Origin: Osmia lignaria lignaria
Taxonomy: Eukaryota > Arthropoda > Insecta > Hymenoptera > Megachilidae
Length of the DNA: 64,000 nt
Direction: 5' to 3'
NCBI RefSeq assembly: GCF_051020975.1
Contig: NW_027478159.1
Coordinates: forward strand, 4,046,501 to 4,110,500
How positions within the stretch are numbered: position 1 is the first letter of the stretch; every line of letters begins with the position of its first letter. The translations under genes were made by a program, and so were the position numbers. Below the pieces are notes generated by a model. It did no database searches. It saw only the letters and a program-made list of their open reading frames with translations, and was not told the DNA's origin. Below are positions 47,511-61,400 of the stretch, in pieces.

Positions 47511-49506
47511 CAAATATCTCGGAAACGAAGCGAGCTATGGCAAAATGTTAAGAGACCTTTTTTGTAGAGAATTAAGTTTCCTACTTTTTATGTTCTATGA
47601 TATTTTTTGATCAGATGCGTAGTTCTCGAGATATATCAAGATATTTAAAAGTTCCGAAGCCGCACCAACATAATAGAGATACAGAAACACCGTGGCCCCT
47701 TTCTTTGAGATATCTCTGCACTATTGCGAGCTGTAAATGCCACTTCCAGCTTAGCTGTGCAGAAGAAGAACAACAAGAAGAAGAAATATCTCGAAATATG
47801 TCCGTCAGGCCCCTTCCCTTGAGATATATCTGCAAATATCTCGGAAACGAAGCGAGCTATGGCAAAATGTTAAGAGCCCTTTTTTGTAGAGAATTATGTT
47901 TCGTACAATTTATGTTCTATGATATTTTTTGGTGAGAAGCGTAGTTTTCGAGATATATCGAGATATTTAAAAGTTCCAAAGCCGCACCAACATAATAGAG
48001 ATACAGAAACACCGTGGCCCCTTTCTTTGAGATAACTCTGCACTAGTGCGAGTCGCAAATGCCACTTCCAGCTTAGCTGTGCAGAAGAAGAACATCAAGA
48101 AGAAGAAATATCTCGAAATATGTCCGTCAGGCCCCTTCCCTTGAGATAAATCTGCAAATATCTCGGAAACGAAGAGAGCTATGGCAAAATGTTAAGAGAC
48201 CTTTTTTGTAGAGAATTAAGTTTCCTACTTTTTATGTTCTATGATATTTTTTGATCTGATGCGTAGTTCTCGAGATATATCAAGATATTTAAAAGTTCCA
48301 AAGCCGCACCAACATAATAGAGATACAGAAACACCGTGGCCCCTTTCTTTGAGATAACTCTGCACTATTGCGAGCTGCAAATGCCACTTCCAGCTTAGCT
48401 GTGCAGAAGAAGAACATCAAGAAGAAGAAGTATCTCGAAATATGTCCGTCAGGCCCCTTCCCTTGAGATATATCTGCAAATATCTCGGAAACGAAGAGAG
48501 CTATGGCAAAATGTTAAGAGACCTTTTTTGTAGAGAATTAAGTTTCCTACTTTTTATGTTCTATGATATTTTTTGATCAGAAGCGTAGTTTTCGAGATAT
48601 ATCGAGATATTTAAAAGTTACAAAGCCGCACCAACATAATAGAGATACAGAAACACCGTGGCCCCTTTCTTTTTGATAACTCTGCACTATTGCGAGCTGC
48701 AAATGCCACTTCCAGCTTAGCTGTGCAGAGGAAGAACAACAAGAAGAAGAAATATCTCGAAATATGTCCGTCAGGCCAGTTCCTTTGAGCTGAATCTGCA
48801 AATATCTCGGAAACGAAGCGAGCTATGGCAAAATGTTAAGAGACGTTTTTTGTAGAGAATTATGTTTCCTACAATTTATGTTCTATGATATTTTTTGATC
48901 AGAAGCGTAGTTTTCGAGATGTATCGAGATATTTAAAAGTTCCGAAGCCGCACCAACATAATAGGGATACAGAAACACCGTGGCCCCTTTCTTTGAGATA
49001 ACTCTGCAGTATTGCGAGCTGTAAATGCCACTTCCAGCTTAGCTGTGCAGAAGAAGAACAACAAGAAGAAGAAATATCTCGAAATATGTCCGTCAGGCCC
49101 CTTCCCTTGAGATATATCTGCAAATATCTCGGAAACGAAGCGAGCTATGGCAAAATGTTAAGGGACCTTTTTTGTAGAGAATTAAGTTTCCTACTTTTTA
49201 TGTTCTATGATATTTTTTGATCAGATGCGTAGTTCTCGAGATATATCAAGATATTTAAAAGTTCCGAAGCCGCACCAACATAATAGAGATACAGAAACAC
49301 CGTGGCCCCTTTCTTTGAGATAACTCTGCACTATTGCGAGCTGTAAATGCCACTTCCAGCTTAGCTGTGCAGAAGAAGAACAACAAGAAGAAGACATATC
49401 TCGAAATATGTCCGTCAGGCCCCTTCCCTTGAGATATATCTGCAAATATCTCGGAAACGAAGCGAGCTATGGCAAAATGTTAAGAGACCTTTTTTGTAGA
49501 GAATTA
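47511..49506. repeat. 13-monomer-offset copy (4,186 bp) of 43.3-45.3 kb
   Basis: The markers GAGATATCTC, TTTTGGTGAG, GAGTCGC, GAACATCAAG (two), TTTTGATCTGATG, AAGTTACAAAG, TTTTTGATAAC, GAGATGTATCG, TTAAGGGACC and GAAGACATATC follow in the same order as at 43,411-45,320. Differences are mainly the private changes of the 43.5 kb monomer. Confidence 0.9.
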
Positions 49507-51030
49507 AGTTTCCTACTTTTTATGTTCTATGATATTTTTTGATCAGATGCGTAGTTCTCGAGATATATCAAGATATTTAAAAGTTCCGAAGCCGCACCAA
49601 CATAATAGAGATACAGAAACACCGTGGCCCCTTTCTTTGAGATATCTCTGCACTATTGCGAGCTGTAAATGCCACTTCCAGCTTAGCTGTGCAGAAGAAG
49701 AACAACAAGAAGAAGAAATATCTCGAAATATGTCCGTCAGGCCCCTTCCCTTGAGATATATCTGCAAATATCTCGGAAACGAAGCGAGCTATGGCAAAAT
49801 GTTAAGAGCCCTTTTTTGTAGAGAATTATGTTTCGTACAATTTATGTTCTATGATATTTTTTGGTGAGAAGCGTAGTTTTCGAGATATATCGAGATATTT
49901 AAAAGTTCCAAAGCCGCACCAACATAATAGAGATACAGAAACACCGTGGCCCCTTTCTTTGAGATAACTCTGCACTAGTGCGAGTCGCAAATGCCACTTC
50001 CAGCTTAGCTGTGCAGAGGAAGAACAACAAGAAGAAGAAATATCTCGAAATATGTCCGTCAGGCCAGTTCCTTTGAGCTGAATCTGCAAATATCTCGGAA
50101 ACGAAGCGAGCTATGGCAAAATGTTAAGAGACGTTTTTTGTAGAGAATTATGTTTCCTACAATTTATGTTCTATGATATTTTTTGATCAGAAGCGTAGTT
50201 TTCGAGATGTATCGAGATATTTAAAAGTTCCGAAGCCGCACCAACATAATAGGGATACAGAAACACCGTGGCCCCTTTCTTTGAGATAACTCTGCAGTAT
50301 TGCGAGCCGCAAATGCCACTTCCAGCTTAGCTGTGCAGAAGAAGAACAACAAGAAGAAGAAATATCTCGAAATATGTCCGTCAGGCCCCTTCCCTTGAGA
50401 TAAATCTGCAAATATCTCGGAAACGAAGCGAGCTATGGCAAAATGTTAAGAGACGTTTTTTGTAGAGGATTATGTTTCCTACAATTTATGTTCTATGATA
50501 TTTTTTGATCAGAAGCGTAGTTTTCGAGATATATCGAGATATTTAAAAGTTCCGAAGCCGCACCAACATAATAGGGATACAGAAACACCGTGGCCCCTTT
50601 CTTTGAGATAACTCTGCACTAGTGCGAGCCGCAAATGCCACTTCCAGCTTAGCTGTGCAGAAGAAGAACAACAAGAAGAAGAAGTATCTCGAAATATGTC
50701 CGCCAGGCCCCTTCCCTTGAGATAAATCTGCAAATATCTCGGAAACGGAGCGAGCTATGGCCAATTGTTAAGAGACCTTTTTTGTAGAGAATTAAGTTTC
50801 CTACTTTTTATGTTCTATGATATTTTTTGATCAGATGCGTAGTTCTCGAGATATATCAAGATATTTAAAAGTTCCGAAGCCGCACCAACATAATAGAGAT
50901 ACAGAAACACCGTGGCCCCTTTCTTTGAGATAACTCTGCACTATTGCGAGCCGCAAATGCCACTTCCAGCTTAGCTGTGCAGAAGGAGAACAACAAGAAG
51001 AAGAAATATCTCGAAATATGTCCGTCAGGC
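49507..51030. repeat. rearranged segment with hybrid monomers
   Basis: After 49,506 the array restarts the GAGATATCTC monomer (offset 1,932 bp, six monomers, from 47,597). It then passes into a hybrid that begins as the GAGTCGC monomer (49,985) and ends as a Q type (GAGGAAGAAC, AGCTGAAT). 50,509-51,030 then follows 45,679-46,200 (4,830 bp). Confidence 0.83.
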
Positions 51031-52690
51031 CCCATCCCTTGAGATAAATCTGCAAATATCTCGGAAACGAAGCGAGCTATGGCAAAATGTTGAGAGACCT
51101 TTTTTGTAGAGAATTAAGTTTCCTACGTTTTATGTTCTATGATATTTTTTGATCAGATGCGTAGTTCTCGAGATATATCAAGATATTTAAAAGTTCCGAA
51201 GCCGCACCAACATAATAGAGATACAGAAACACCGTGGCCCCTTTCTTTGAGATAACTCTGCACTATTGCGAGCTGCAAATGCCACTTCCAGCTTAGCTGT
51301 GCAGAAGAAGAACATCAAGAAGAAGAAATATCTCGAAATATGTCCGTCAGGCCCCTTCCCTTGAGATAAATCTGCAAATATCTCGGAAACGAAGAGAGCT
51401 ATGGCAAAATGTTAAGAGACCTTTTTTGTAGGGAATTAAGTTTCCTACTTTTTATGTTCTATGATATTTTTTGATCTGATGCGTAGTTCTCGAGATATAT
51501 CAAGATATTTAAAAGTTCCAAAGCCGCACCAACATAATAGTGATACAGAAACACCGTGGCCCCTTTCTTTGAGATAACTCTGCACTATTGCGAGCTGCAA
51601 ATGCCACTTCCAGCTTAGCTGTGCAGAGGAAGAACAACAAGAAGAAGAAATATCTCGAAATATGTCCGTCAGGCCAGTTCCTTTGAGCTGAATCTGCAAA
51701 TATCTCGGAAACGAAGCGAGCTATGGCAAAATGTTAAGAGACGTTTTTTGTAGAGAATTATGTTTCCTACAATTTATGTTCTATGATATTTTTTGATCAG
51801 AAGCGTAGTTTTCGAGATGTATCGAGATATTTAAAAGTTCCGAAGCCGCACCAACATAATAGGGATACAGAAACACCGTGGCCCCTTTCTTTGAGATAAC
51901 TCTGCACTATTGCGAGCCGCAAATGCCACTTCCAGCTTAGCTGTGCAGAAGGAGAACAACAAGAAGAAGAAATATCTCGAAATATGTCCGTCAGGCCCCT
52001 TCCCTTGAGATATATCTGCAAATATCTCGGAAACGAAGCGAGCTATGGCAAAATGTAAAGAGACCTTTTTTGTAGAGAATTATGTTTCCTACAATTTATG
52101 TTCTATGATATTTTTTGATCAGAAGCGTAGTTTTCGAGATATATCGAGATATTTAAAAGTTCCGAAGCCGCACCAACATAATAGAGATACAGAAACACCG
52201 TGGCCCCTTTCTTTGAGATAACTCTGCACTATTGCGAGCCGCAAATGCCACTTCCAGCTTAGCTGTGCAGAAGGAGAACAACAAGAAGAAGAAATATCTC
52301 GAAATATGTCCGTCAGGCCCCTTCCCTTGAGATAAATCTGCAAATATCTCGGAAACGAAGCGAGCTATGGCAAAATCTTGAGAGACCTTTTTTGTAGAGA
52401 ATTAAGTTTCCCACGTTTTATGTTCTATGATATTTTTTGATCAGATGCGTAGTTCTCGAGATATATCAAGATATTTAAAAGTTCCGAAGCCGCACCAACA
52501 TAATAGAGATACAGAAACACCGTGGCCCCTTTCTTTGAGATAACTCTGCACTATTGCGAGCTGCAAATGCCACTTCCAGCTTAGCTGTGCAGAAGAAGAA
52601 CATCAAGAAGAAGAAATATCTCGAAATATGTCCGTCAGGCCCCTTCCCTTGAGATATATCTGCAAATATCTCGGAAACGAAGCGAGCTAT
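51031..52690. repeat. 20-monomer-offset block (6,440 bp), copy 1
   Basis: About 51,031-52,033 recurs at 57,471-58,473, sharing CCCCATCC, CTACGTTTT, GAACATCAAG, TTTTGATCTGATG, ATAGTGATACAG, a Q-type monomer and GAGATGTATCG. From 51,712 it also follows 46,560 onward (5,152 bp), ending near 52,549. Confidence 0.87.
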
Positions 52691-55260
52691 GGCAAAATGT
52701 TAAGAGACCTTTTTTGTAGAGAATTAGGTTTCCTACTTTTTATGTTCTATGATATTTTTTGATCAGATGCGTAGTTCTCGAGATATATCAAGATATTTAA
52801 AAGTTCCGAAGCCGCACCAACATAATAGAGATACAGAAACACCGTGGCCCCTTTCTTTGAAATAACTCTGCACTATTGCGAGCTGTAAATGCCACTTCCA
52901 GCTTAGCTGTGCAGATGAAGAACAACAAGAAGAAGAAATATCTCGAAATATGTCCGTCAGGCCCCTTCCCTTGAGATATATCTGCAAATATCTCGGAAAC
53001 GAAGCGAGCTATGGCAAAATGTTAAGAGACCTTTTTTGTAGAAAATTATGTTTCGTACAATTTATGTTCTATGATATTTTTTGGCCAGAAGCGTAGTTTT
53101 CGAGATATATCGAGATATTTAAAAGTTCCAAAGCCGCACCAACATAATAGAGATACAGAAACACCGTGGCCCCTTTCTTTGAGATAACTCTGCACTAGTG
53201 CGAGCCGCAAATGCCACTTCCAGCTTAGCTGTGCAGAAGAAGAACAACAAGAAGAAGAAATATCTCGAAATATGTCCGTCAGGCCCCTTCCCTTGAGATA
53301 AATCTGCAAATATCTCGGAAACGAAGCGAGCTATGGCAAAATGTTGAGAGACCTTTTTTGTAGAGAATTATGTTTCCTACGTTTTATGTTCTATGATATT
53401 TTTTGATCAGATGCGTAGTTCTCGAGATATATCAAGATATTTAAAAGTTCCGAAGCCGCACCAACATAATAGAGATACAGAAACACCGTGGCCCCTTTCT
53501 TTGAGATAACTCTGCACTATTGCGAGCTGTAAATGCCACTTCCAGCTTAGCTGTGCAGAAGAAGAACAACAAGAAGAAGAAATATCTCGAAATATGTCCG
53601 TCAGGCCCCTTCCCTTGAGATATATCTGCAAATATCTCGGAAACGAAGCGAGCTATGGCAAAATGTTAAGAGACCTTTTTTGTAGAGAATTATGTTTCCT
53701 ACAATTTATGTTCTATGATATTTTTTGATCAGAAGCGTAGTTTTCGAGATATATCGAGATATTTAAAAGTTCCGAAGCCGCACCAACATAATAGAGATAC
53801 AGAAACACCGTGGCCCCTCTCTTTGAGATAACTCTGCACTATTGCGAGCTGCAAATGCCACTTCCAGCTTAGCTGTGCAGAAGAAGAACATCAAGAAGAA
53901 GAAATATCTCGAAATATGTGCGTCAGGCCCCTTCCCTTGAGATACATCTGCAAATATCTCGGAAACGAAGAGAGCTATGGCAAAATGTTAAGAGACCTTT
54001 TTTGTAGAGAATTAAGTTTCCTACTTTTTATGTTCTATAATATTTTTTGATCTGATGCGTAGTTCTCGAGATATATCAAGATATTTAAAAGTTCCGAAGC
54101 CGCACCAACATAATAGAGATACAGAAACACCGTGGCCCCTTTCTTTGAGATAACTCTGCACTATTGCGAGCTGTAAATGCCACTTCCAGCTTAGCTGTGC
54201 AGATGAAGAACAACAAGAAGAAGAAATATCTCGAAATATGTCCGTCAGGCCCCTTCCCTTGAGATATATCTGCAAATATCTCGGAAACGAAGCGAGCTAT
54301 GGCAAAATGTTAAGAGACCTTTTTTGTAGAAAATTATGTTTCGTACAATTTATGTTCTATGATATTTTTTGGTCAGAAGCGTAGTTTTCGAGATATATCG
54401 AGATATTTAAAAGTTCCAAAGCCGCACCAACATAATAGAGATACAGAAACACCGTGGCCCCTTTCTTTGAGATAACTCTGCACTAGTGCGAGCCGCAAAT
54501 GCCACTTCCAGCTTAGCTGTGCAGAAGAAGAACAACAAGAAGAAGAAATATCTCGAAATATGTCCGTCAGGCCCCTTCCCTTGAGATAAATCTGCAAATA
54601 TCTCGGAAACGAAGCGAGCTATGGCAAAATGTTGAGAGACCTTTTTTGTAGAGAATTAAGTTTCCTACTTTTTATGTTCTATGATATTTTTTGATCAGAT
54701 GCGTAGTTCTCGAGATATATCAAGATATTTAAAAGTTCCGAAGCCGCACCAACATAATAGAGATACAGAAACACCGTGGCCCCTTTCTTTGAGATAACTC
54801 TGCACTATTGCGAGCTGCAAATGCCACTTCCAGCTTAGCTGTGCAGAAGAAGAACATCAAGAAGAAGAAATATCTCGAAATATGTGCGTCAGGCCCCTTC
54901 CCTTGAGATAAATCTGCAAATATCTCGGAAACGAAGAGAGCTATGGCAAAATGTTAAGAGACCTTTTTTGTAGAGAATTAAGTTTCCTACTTTTTATGTT
55001 CTATAATATTTTTTGATCCGATGCGTAGTTCTCGAGATATATCAAGATATTTAAAAGTTCCGAAGCCGCACCAACATAATAGAGATACAGAAACACCGTG
55101 GCCCCTTTCTTTGAGATAACTCTGCACTATTGCGAGCCGCAAATGCCACTTCCAGCTTAGCTGTGCAGAAGAAGAACAACAAGAAGAAGAAATATCTCGA
55201 AATATGTCCGTCAGGCCCCTTCCCTTGAGATAAATCTGCAAATATCTCGGAAACGAAGCG
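52691..55260. repeat. GATGAAGAAC / TATAATATT block
   Basis: Markers are GCAGATGAAGAAC (52,915 and 54,203), GAAAATTATGTTTCGTAC (53,041 and 54,329; 1,288-bp offset), CCCCTCTCTTTGAG (53,814), ATGTGCGTCAGG (53,917 and 54,883) and CTATAATATTTTTTGATC (54,036 and 55,002). About 53,407-54,668 recurs at 59,203-60,464 (5,796 bp, 18 monomers). Confidence 0.87.
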
Positions 55261-57470
55261 AGCTATGGCAAAATGTTGAGAGACCTTTTTTGTAGAGAAT
55301 TAAGTTTCCTACTTTTTATGTTCTATGATATTTTTTGATCAGAAGCGTAGTTTTCGAGATATATCGAGATATTTAAAAGTTCCAAAGCCGCACCAACATA
55401 ATAGAGATACAGAAACACCGTGGCCCCTTTCTTTGAGATAACTCTGCACTATTGCGAGCTGCAAATGCCACTTCCAGCTTAGCTGTGCAGAGGAAGAACA
55501 ACAAGAAGAAGAAATATCTCGAAATATGTCCGTCAGGCCAGTTCCTTTGAGCTGAATCTGCAAATATCTCGGAAACGAAGCGAGCTATTGCAAAATGTTA
55601 AGAGACGTTTTTTGTAGAGAATTATGTTTCCTACAATTTATGTTCTATGATATTTTTTGATCAGAAGCGTAGTTTTCGAGATGTATCGAGATATTTAAAA
55701 GTTCCGAAGCCGCACCCACATAATAGGGATACAGAAACACCGTGGCCCCTTTCTTTGAGATAACTCTGCAGTATTGCGAGCTGTAAATGCCACTTCCAGC
55801 TTAGCTGTGCAGAAGAAGAACAACAAGAAGAAGAAATATCTCGAAATATGTCCGTCAGGCCCCTTCCCTTGAGATATATCTGCAAATATCTCGGAAACGA
55901 AGCGAGCTATGGCAAAATGTTAAGGGACCTTTTTTGTAGAGAATTAAGTTTCCTACTTTTTATGTTCTATGATATTTTTTGATCAGATGCGTAGTTCTCG
56001 AGATATATCAAGATATTTAAAAGTTCCGAAGCCGCACCAACATAATAGAGATACAGAAACACCGTGGCCCCTTTCTTTGAGATAACTCTGCACTATTGCG
56101 AGCTGTAAATGCCACTTCCAGCTTAGCTGTGCAGAAGAAGAACAACAAGAAGAAGACATATCTCGAAATATGTCCGTCAGGCCCCTTCCCTTGAGATATA
56201 TCTGCAAATATCTCGGAAACGAAGCGAGCTATGGCAAAATGTTAAGAGACCTTTTTTGTAGAGAATTATGTTTCCTACAATTTATGTTCTATGATATTTT
56301 TTGATCAGATGCGTAGTTTTCGAGATATATCGAGATATTTAAAAGTTCCGAAGCCGCACCAACATAATAGGGATACAGAAACACCGTGGCCCCTTTCGTT
56401 GAGATAACTCTGCAGTAGTGCGAGCCGCAAATGCCACTTCCAGCTTAGCTGTGCAGAAGAAGAACAACAAGAAGAAGAAATATCTCGAAATATGTCCGTC
56501 AGGCCCCTTCCCTTGAGATAAATCTGCAAATATCTCGGAAACGAAGCGAGCTATGGCAAAATGTTAAGAGACGTTTTTTGTAGAGAATTATGTTTCCTAC
56601 AATTTATGTTCTATGATATTTTTTGATCAGAAGCGTAGTTTTCGAGATATATCGAGATATTTAAAAGTTCCGAAGCCGCACCAACATAATAGGGATACAG
56701 AAACACCGTGGCCCCTTTCTTTGAGATAACTCTGCACTAGTGCGAGCCGCAAATGCCACTTCCAGCTTAGCTGTGCAGAAGAAGAACAAGAAGAAGAAGA
56801 AATATCTCGAAATATGTCCGTCAGGCCCCTTCCCTTGAGATATATCTGCAAATATCTCGGAAACGAAGAGAGCTATGGCAAAATGTTAAGAGACCTTTTT
56901 TGTAGAGAATTAAGTTTCCTACTTTTTATGTTCTATGATATTTTTTGATCAGATGCGTAGTTCTCGAGATATATCAAGATATTTAAAAGTTCCGAAGCCG
57001 CACCAACATAATAGAGATACAGAAACACCGTGGCCCCTTTCTTTGAGATATCTCTGCACTATTGCGAGCTGTAAATGCCACATCCAGCTTAGCTGTGCAG
57101 AAGAAGAACAACAAGAAGAAGAAATATCTCGAAATATGTCCGTCAGGCCCCTTCCCTTGAGATATATCTGCAAATATCTCGGAAACGAAGCGAGCTATGG
57201 CAAAATGTTAAGAGACCTTTTTTGTAGAGAATTATGTTTCGTACAATTTATGTTCTATGATATTTTTTGGTGAGAAGCGTAGTTTTCGAGGTATATCGAG
57301 ATATTTAAAAGTTCCAAAGCCGCACCAACATAATAGAGATACAGAAACACCGTGGCCCCTTTCTTTGAGATAACTCTGCACTAGTGCGAGCCGCAAATGC
57401 CACTTTCAGCTTAGCTGTGCAGAAGAAGAACAACAAGAAGAAGAAATATCTCGAAATATGTCCGTCAGGC
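55261..57470. repeat. older-state copy of the 33-35 kb monomer series
   Basis: The series Q-type, GAGATGTATCG, TTAAGGGACC, GAAGACATATC, TTTCGTTGAG, GAGATATCTC, TTTTGGTGAG repeats the order seen at 33.1-35.4, 38.9-41.2 and 42-44 kb. Here the TTTCGTTGAG monomer reads AATAGGGATAC, as at 31,250, rather than TAATTGAGATAC as in the four middle copies. This copy therefore lacks that derived change. Confidence 0.85.
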
Positions 57471-58473
57471 CCCATCCGTTGAGATAAATCTGCAAATATC
57501 TCGGAAACGAAGCGAGCTATGGCAAAATGTTGAGAGACCTTTTTTGTAGAGAATTAAGTTTCCTACGTTTTATGTTCTATGATATTTTTTGATCAGATGC
57601 GTAGTTCTCGAGATATATCAAGATATTTAAAAGTTCCGAAGCCGCACCAACATAATAGAGATACAGAAACACCGTGGCCCCTTTCTTTGAGATAACTCTG
57701 CACTATTGCGAGCTGCAAATGCCACTTCCAGCTTAGCTGTGCAGAAGAAGAACATCAAGAAGAAGAAATATCTCGAAATATGTCCGTCAGGCCCCTTCCC
57801 TTGAGATAAATCTGCAAATATCTCGGAAACGAAGAGAGCTATGGCAAAATGTTAAGAGACCTTTTTTGTAGAGAATTAAGTTTCCTACTTTTTATGTTCT
57901 ATGATATTTTTTGATCTGATGCGTAGTTCTCGAGATATATCAAGATATTTAAAAGTTCCAAAGCCGCACCAACATAATAGTGATACAGAAACACCGTGGC
58001 CCCTTTCTTTGAGATAACTCTGCACTATTGCGAGCTGCAAATGCCACTTCCAGCTTAGCTGTGCAGAGGAAGAACAACAAGAAGAAGAAATATCTCGAAA
58101 TATGTCCGTCAGGCCAGTTCCTTTGAGCTGAATCTGCAAATATCTCGGAAACGAAGCGAGCTATGGCAAAATGTTAAGAGACGTTTTTTGTAGAGAATTA
58201 TGTTTCCTACAATTTATGTTCTATGATATTTTTTGATCAGAAGCGTAGTTTTCGAGATGTATCGAGATATTTAAAAGTTCCGAAGCCGCACCAACATAAT
58301 AGGGATACAGAAACACCGTGGCCCCTTTCTTTGGGATAACTCTGCACTATTGCGAGCCGCAAATGCCACTTGCTGCTTAGCTGTGCAGAAGGAGAACAAC
58401 AAGAAGAAGAAATATCTCGAAATATGTCCGTCAGGCCCCTTCCCTTGAGATATATCTGCAAATATCTCGGAAA
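57471..58473. repeat. 20-monomer-offset block (6,440 bp), copy 2
   Basis: This is the partner of 51,031-52,033, with the same CCCCATCC, CTACGTTTT, GAACATCAAG, GATCTGATG, ATAGTGATACAG and Q-type order. Private changes are TTTGGGATAAC (58,332) and CACTTGCTGC (58,367). It contains the last Q-type monomer of the window. Confidence 0.88.
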
Positions 58474-61400
58474 CGAAGAGAGCTATGGCAAAATCTTGAG
58501 AGACCTTTTTTGTAGAGAATTAAGTTTCCCACGTTTTATGTTCTATGATATTTTTTGATCAGATGCGTAGTTCTCGAGATATATCAAGATATTTAAAAGT
58601 TCCGAAGCCGCACCAACATAATAGAGATACAGAAACACCGTGGCCCCTTTCTTTGAGATAACTCTGCACTATTGCGAGCTGTAAATGCCACTTCCAGCTT
58701 AGCTGTGCAGATGAAGAACAACAAGAAGAAGAAATATCTCGAAATATGTCCGTCAGGCCCCTTCCCTTGAGATAAATCTGCAAATATCTCGGAAACGAAG
58801 CGAGCTATGGCAAAATGTTGAGAGACCTTTTTTGTAGAGAATTATGTTTCCTACGTTTTATGTTCTATGATATTTTTTGATCAGATGCGTAGTTCTCGAG
58901 ATATATCAAGATATTTAAAAGTTCCGAAGCCGCACCAACATAATAGAGATACAGAAACACCGTGGCCCCTTTCTTTGAGATAACTCTGCACTATTGCGAG
59001 CTGCAAGTGCCACTTCCAGCTTAGCTGTGCAGAAGAAGAACATCAAGAAGAAGAAATATCTCGAAATATGTCCGTCAGGCCCCTTCCCTTGAGATAAATC
59101 TGCAAATATCTTGGAAACGAAGAGAGCTATGGCAAAATGTTAAGAGACCTTTTTTGTAGAGAATTAAGTTTCCTACTTTTTATGTTCTATAATATTTTTT
59201 GATCTGATGCGTAGTTCTCGAGATATATCAAGATATTTAAAAGTTCCGAAGCCGCACCAACATAATAGAGATACAGAAACACCGTGGCCCCTTTCTTTGA
59301 GATAACTCTGCACTATTGCGAGCTGTAAATGCCACTTCCAGCTTAGCTGTGCAGAAGAAGAACAACAAGAAGAAGAAATATCTCGAAATATGTCCGTCAG
59401 GCCCCTTCCCCTGAGATATATCTGCAAATATCTCGGAAACGAAGCGAGCTATGGCAAAATGTTAAGAGACCTTTTTTGTAGAGAATTATGTTTCCTACAA
59501 TTTATGTTCTATGATATTTTTTGATCAGAAGCGTAGTTTTCGAGATATATCGAGATATTTAAAAGTTCCGAAGCCGCACCAACATAATAGAGATACAGAA
59601 ACACCGTGGCCCCTCTCTTTGAGATAACTCTGCACTATTGCGAGCTGCAAATGCCACTTCCAGCTTAGCTGTGCAGAAGAAGAACATCAAGAAGAAGAAA
59701 TATCTCGAAATATGTGCGTCAGGCCCCTTCCCTTGAGATAAATCTGCAAATATCTCGGAAACGAAGAGAGCTATGGCAAAATGTTAAGAGACCTTTTTTG
59801 TAGAGAATTAAGTTTCCTACTTTTTATGTTCTATAATATTTTTTGATCTGATGCGTAGTTCTCGAGATATATCAAGATATTTAAAAGTTCCGAAGCCGCA
59901 CCAACATAATAGAGATACAGAAACACCGTGGCCCCTTTCTTTGAGATAACTCTGCACTATTGCGAGCTGTAAATGCCACTTCCAGCTTAGCTGTGCAGAT
60001 GAAGAACAACAAGAAGAAGAAATATCTCGAAATATGTCCGTCAGGCCCCTTCCCTTGAGATGTATCTGCAAATATCTCGGAAACGAAGCGAGCTATGGCA
60101 AAATGTTAAGAGACCTTTTTTGTAGAAAATTATGTTTCGTACAATTTATGTTCTATGATATTTTTTGGTCAGAAGCGTAGTTTTCGAGATATATCGAGAT
60201 ATTTAAAAGTTCCAAAGCCGCACCAACATAATAGAGATACAGAAACACCGTGGCCCCTTTCTTTGAGATAACTCTGCACTAGTGCGAGCCGCAAATGCCA
60301 CTTCCAGCTTAGCTGTGCAGAAGAAGAACAACAAGAAGAAGAAATATCTCGAAATATGTCCGTCAGGCCCCTTCCCTTGAGATAAATCTGCAAATATCTC
60401 GGAAACGAAGCGAGCTATGGCAAAATGCTGAGAGACCTTTTTTGTAGAGAATTAAGTTTCCTACGTTTTATGTTCTATGATATTTTTTGATCAGATGCGT
60501 AGTTCTCGAGATATATCAAGATATTTAAAAGTTCCGAAGCCGCACCAACATAATAGAGATACAGAAACACCGTGGCCCCTTTCTTTGAGATAACTCTGCA
60601 CTATTGCGAGCTGCAAATGCCACTTCCAGCTTAGCTGTGCAGAAGAAGAACATCAAGAAGAAGAAATATCTCGAAATATGTCCGTCAGGCCCCTTCCCTT
60701 GAGATAAATCTGCAAATATCTTGGAAACGAAGAGAGCTATGGCAAAATGTTAAGAGACCTTTTTTGTAGAGAATTAAGTTTCCTACTTTTTATGTTCTAT
60801 AATATTTTTTGATCTGATGCGTAGTTCTCGAGATATATCAAGATATTTAAAAGTTCCGAAGCCGCACCAACATAATAGAGATACAGAAACACCGTGGCCC
60901 CTTTCTTTGAGATAACTCTGCACTATTGCGAGCTGTAAATGCCACTTCCAGCTTAGCTGTGCAGAAGAAGAACAACAAGAAGAAGAAATATCTCGAAATA
61001 TGTCCGTCAGGCCCCTTCCCTTGAGATATATCTGCAAATATCTCGGAAACGAAGCGAGCTATGGCAAAATGTTAAGAGACCTTTTTTGTAGAGAATTATG
61101 TTTCCTACAATTTATGTTCTATGATATTTTTTGATCAGAAGCGTAGTTTTCGAGATATATCGAGATATTTAAAAGTTCCGAAGCCGCACCAACATAATAG
61201 AGATACAGAAACACCGTGGCCCCTCTCTTTGAGATAACTCTGCACTACTGCGAGCTGGAAATGCCACTTCCAGTTTAGCTGTGCAGAAGAAGAACAACAA
61301 GAAGAAGAAATATCTCGAAATATGTCCGTTAGGCCCCTTCCCTTGAGATAAATCTGCAAATATCTCGGAAACGAAGCGAGCTATGGCAAAATGTTAAGAG

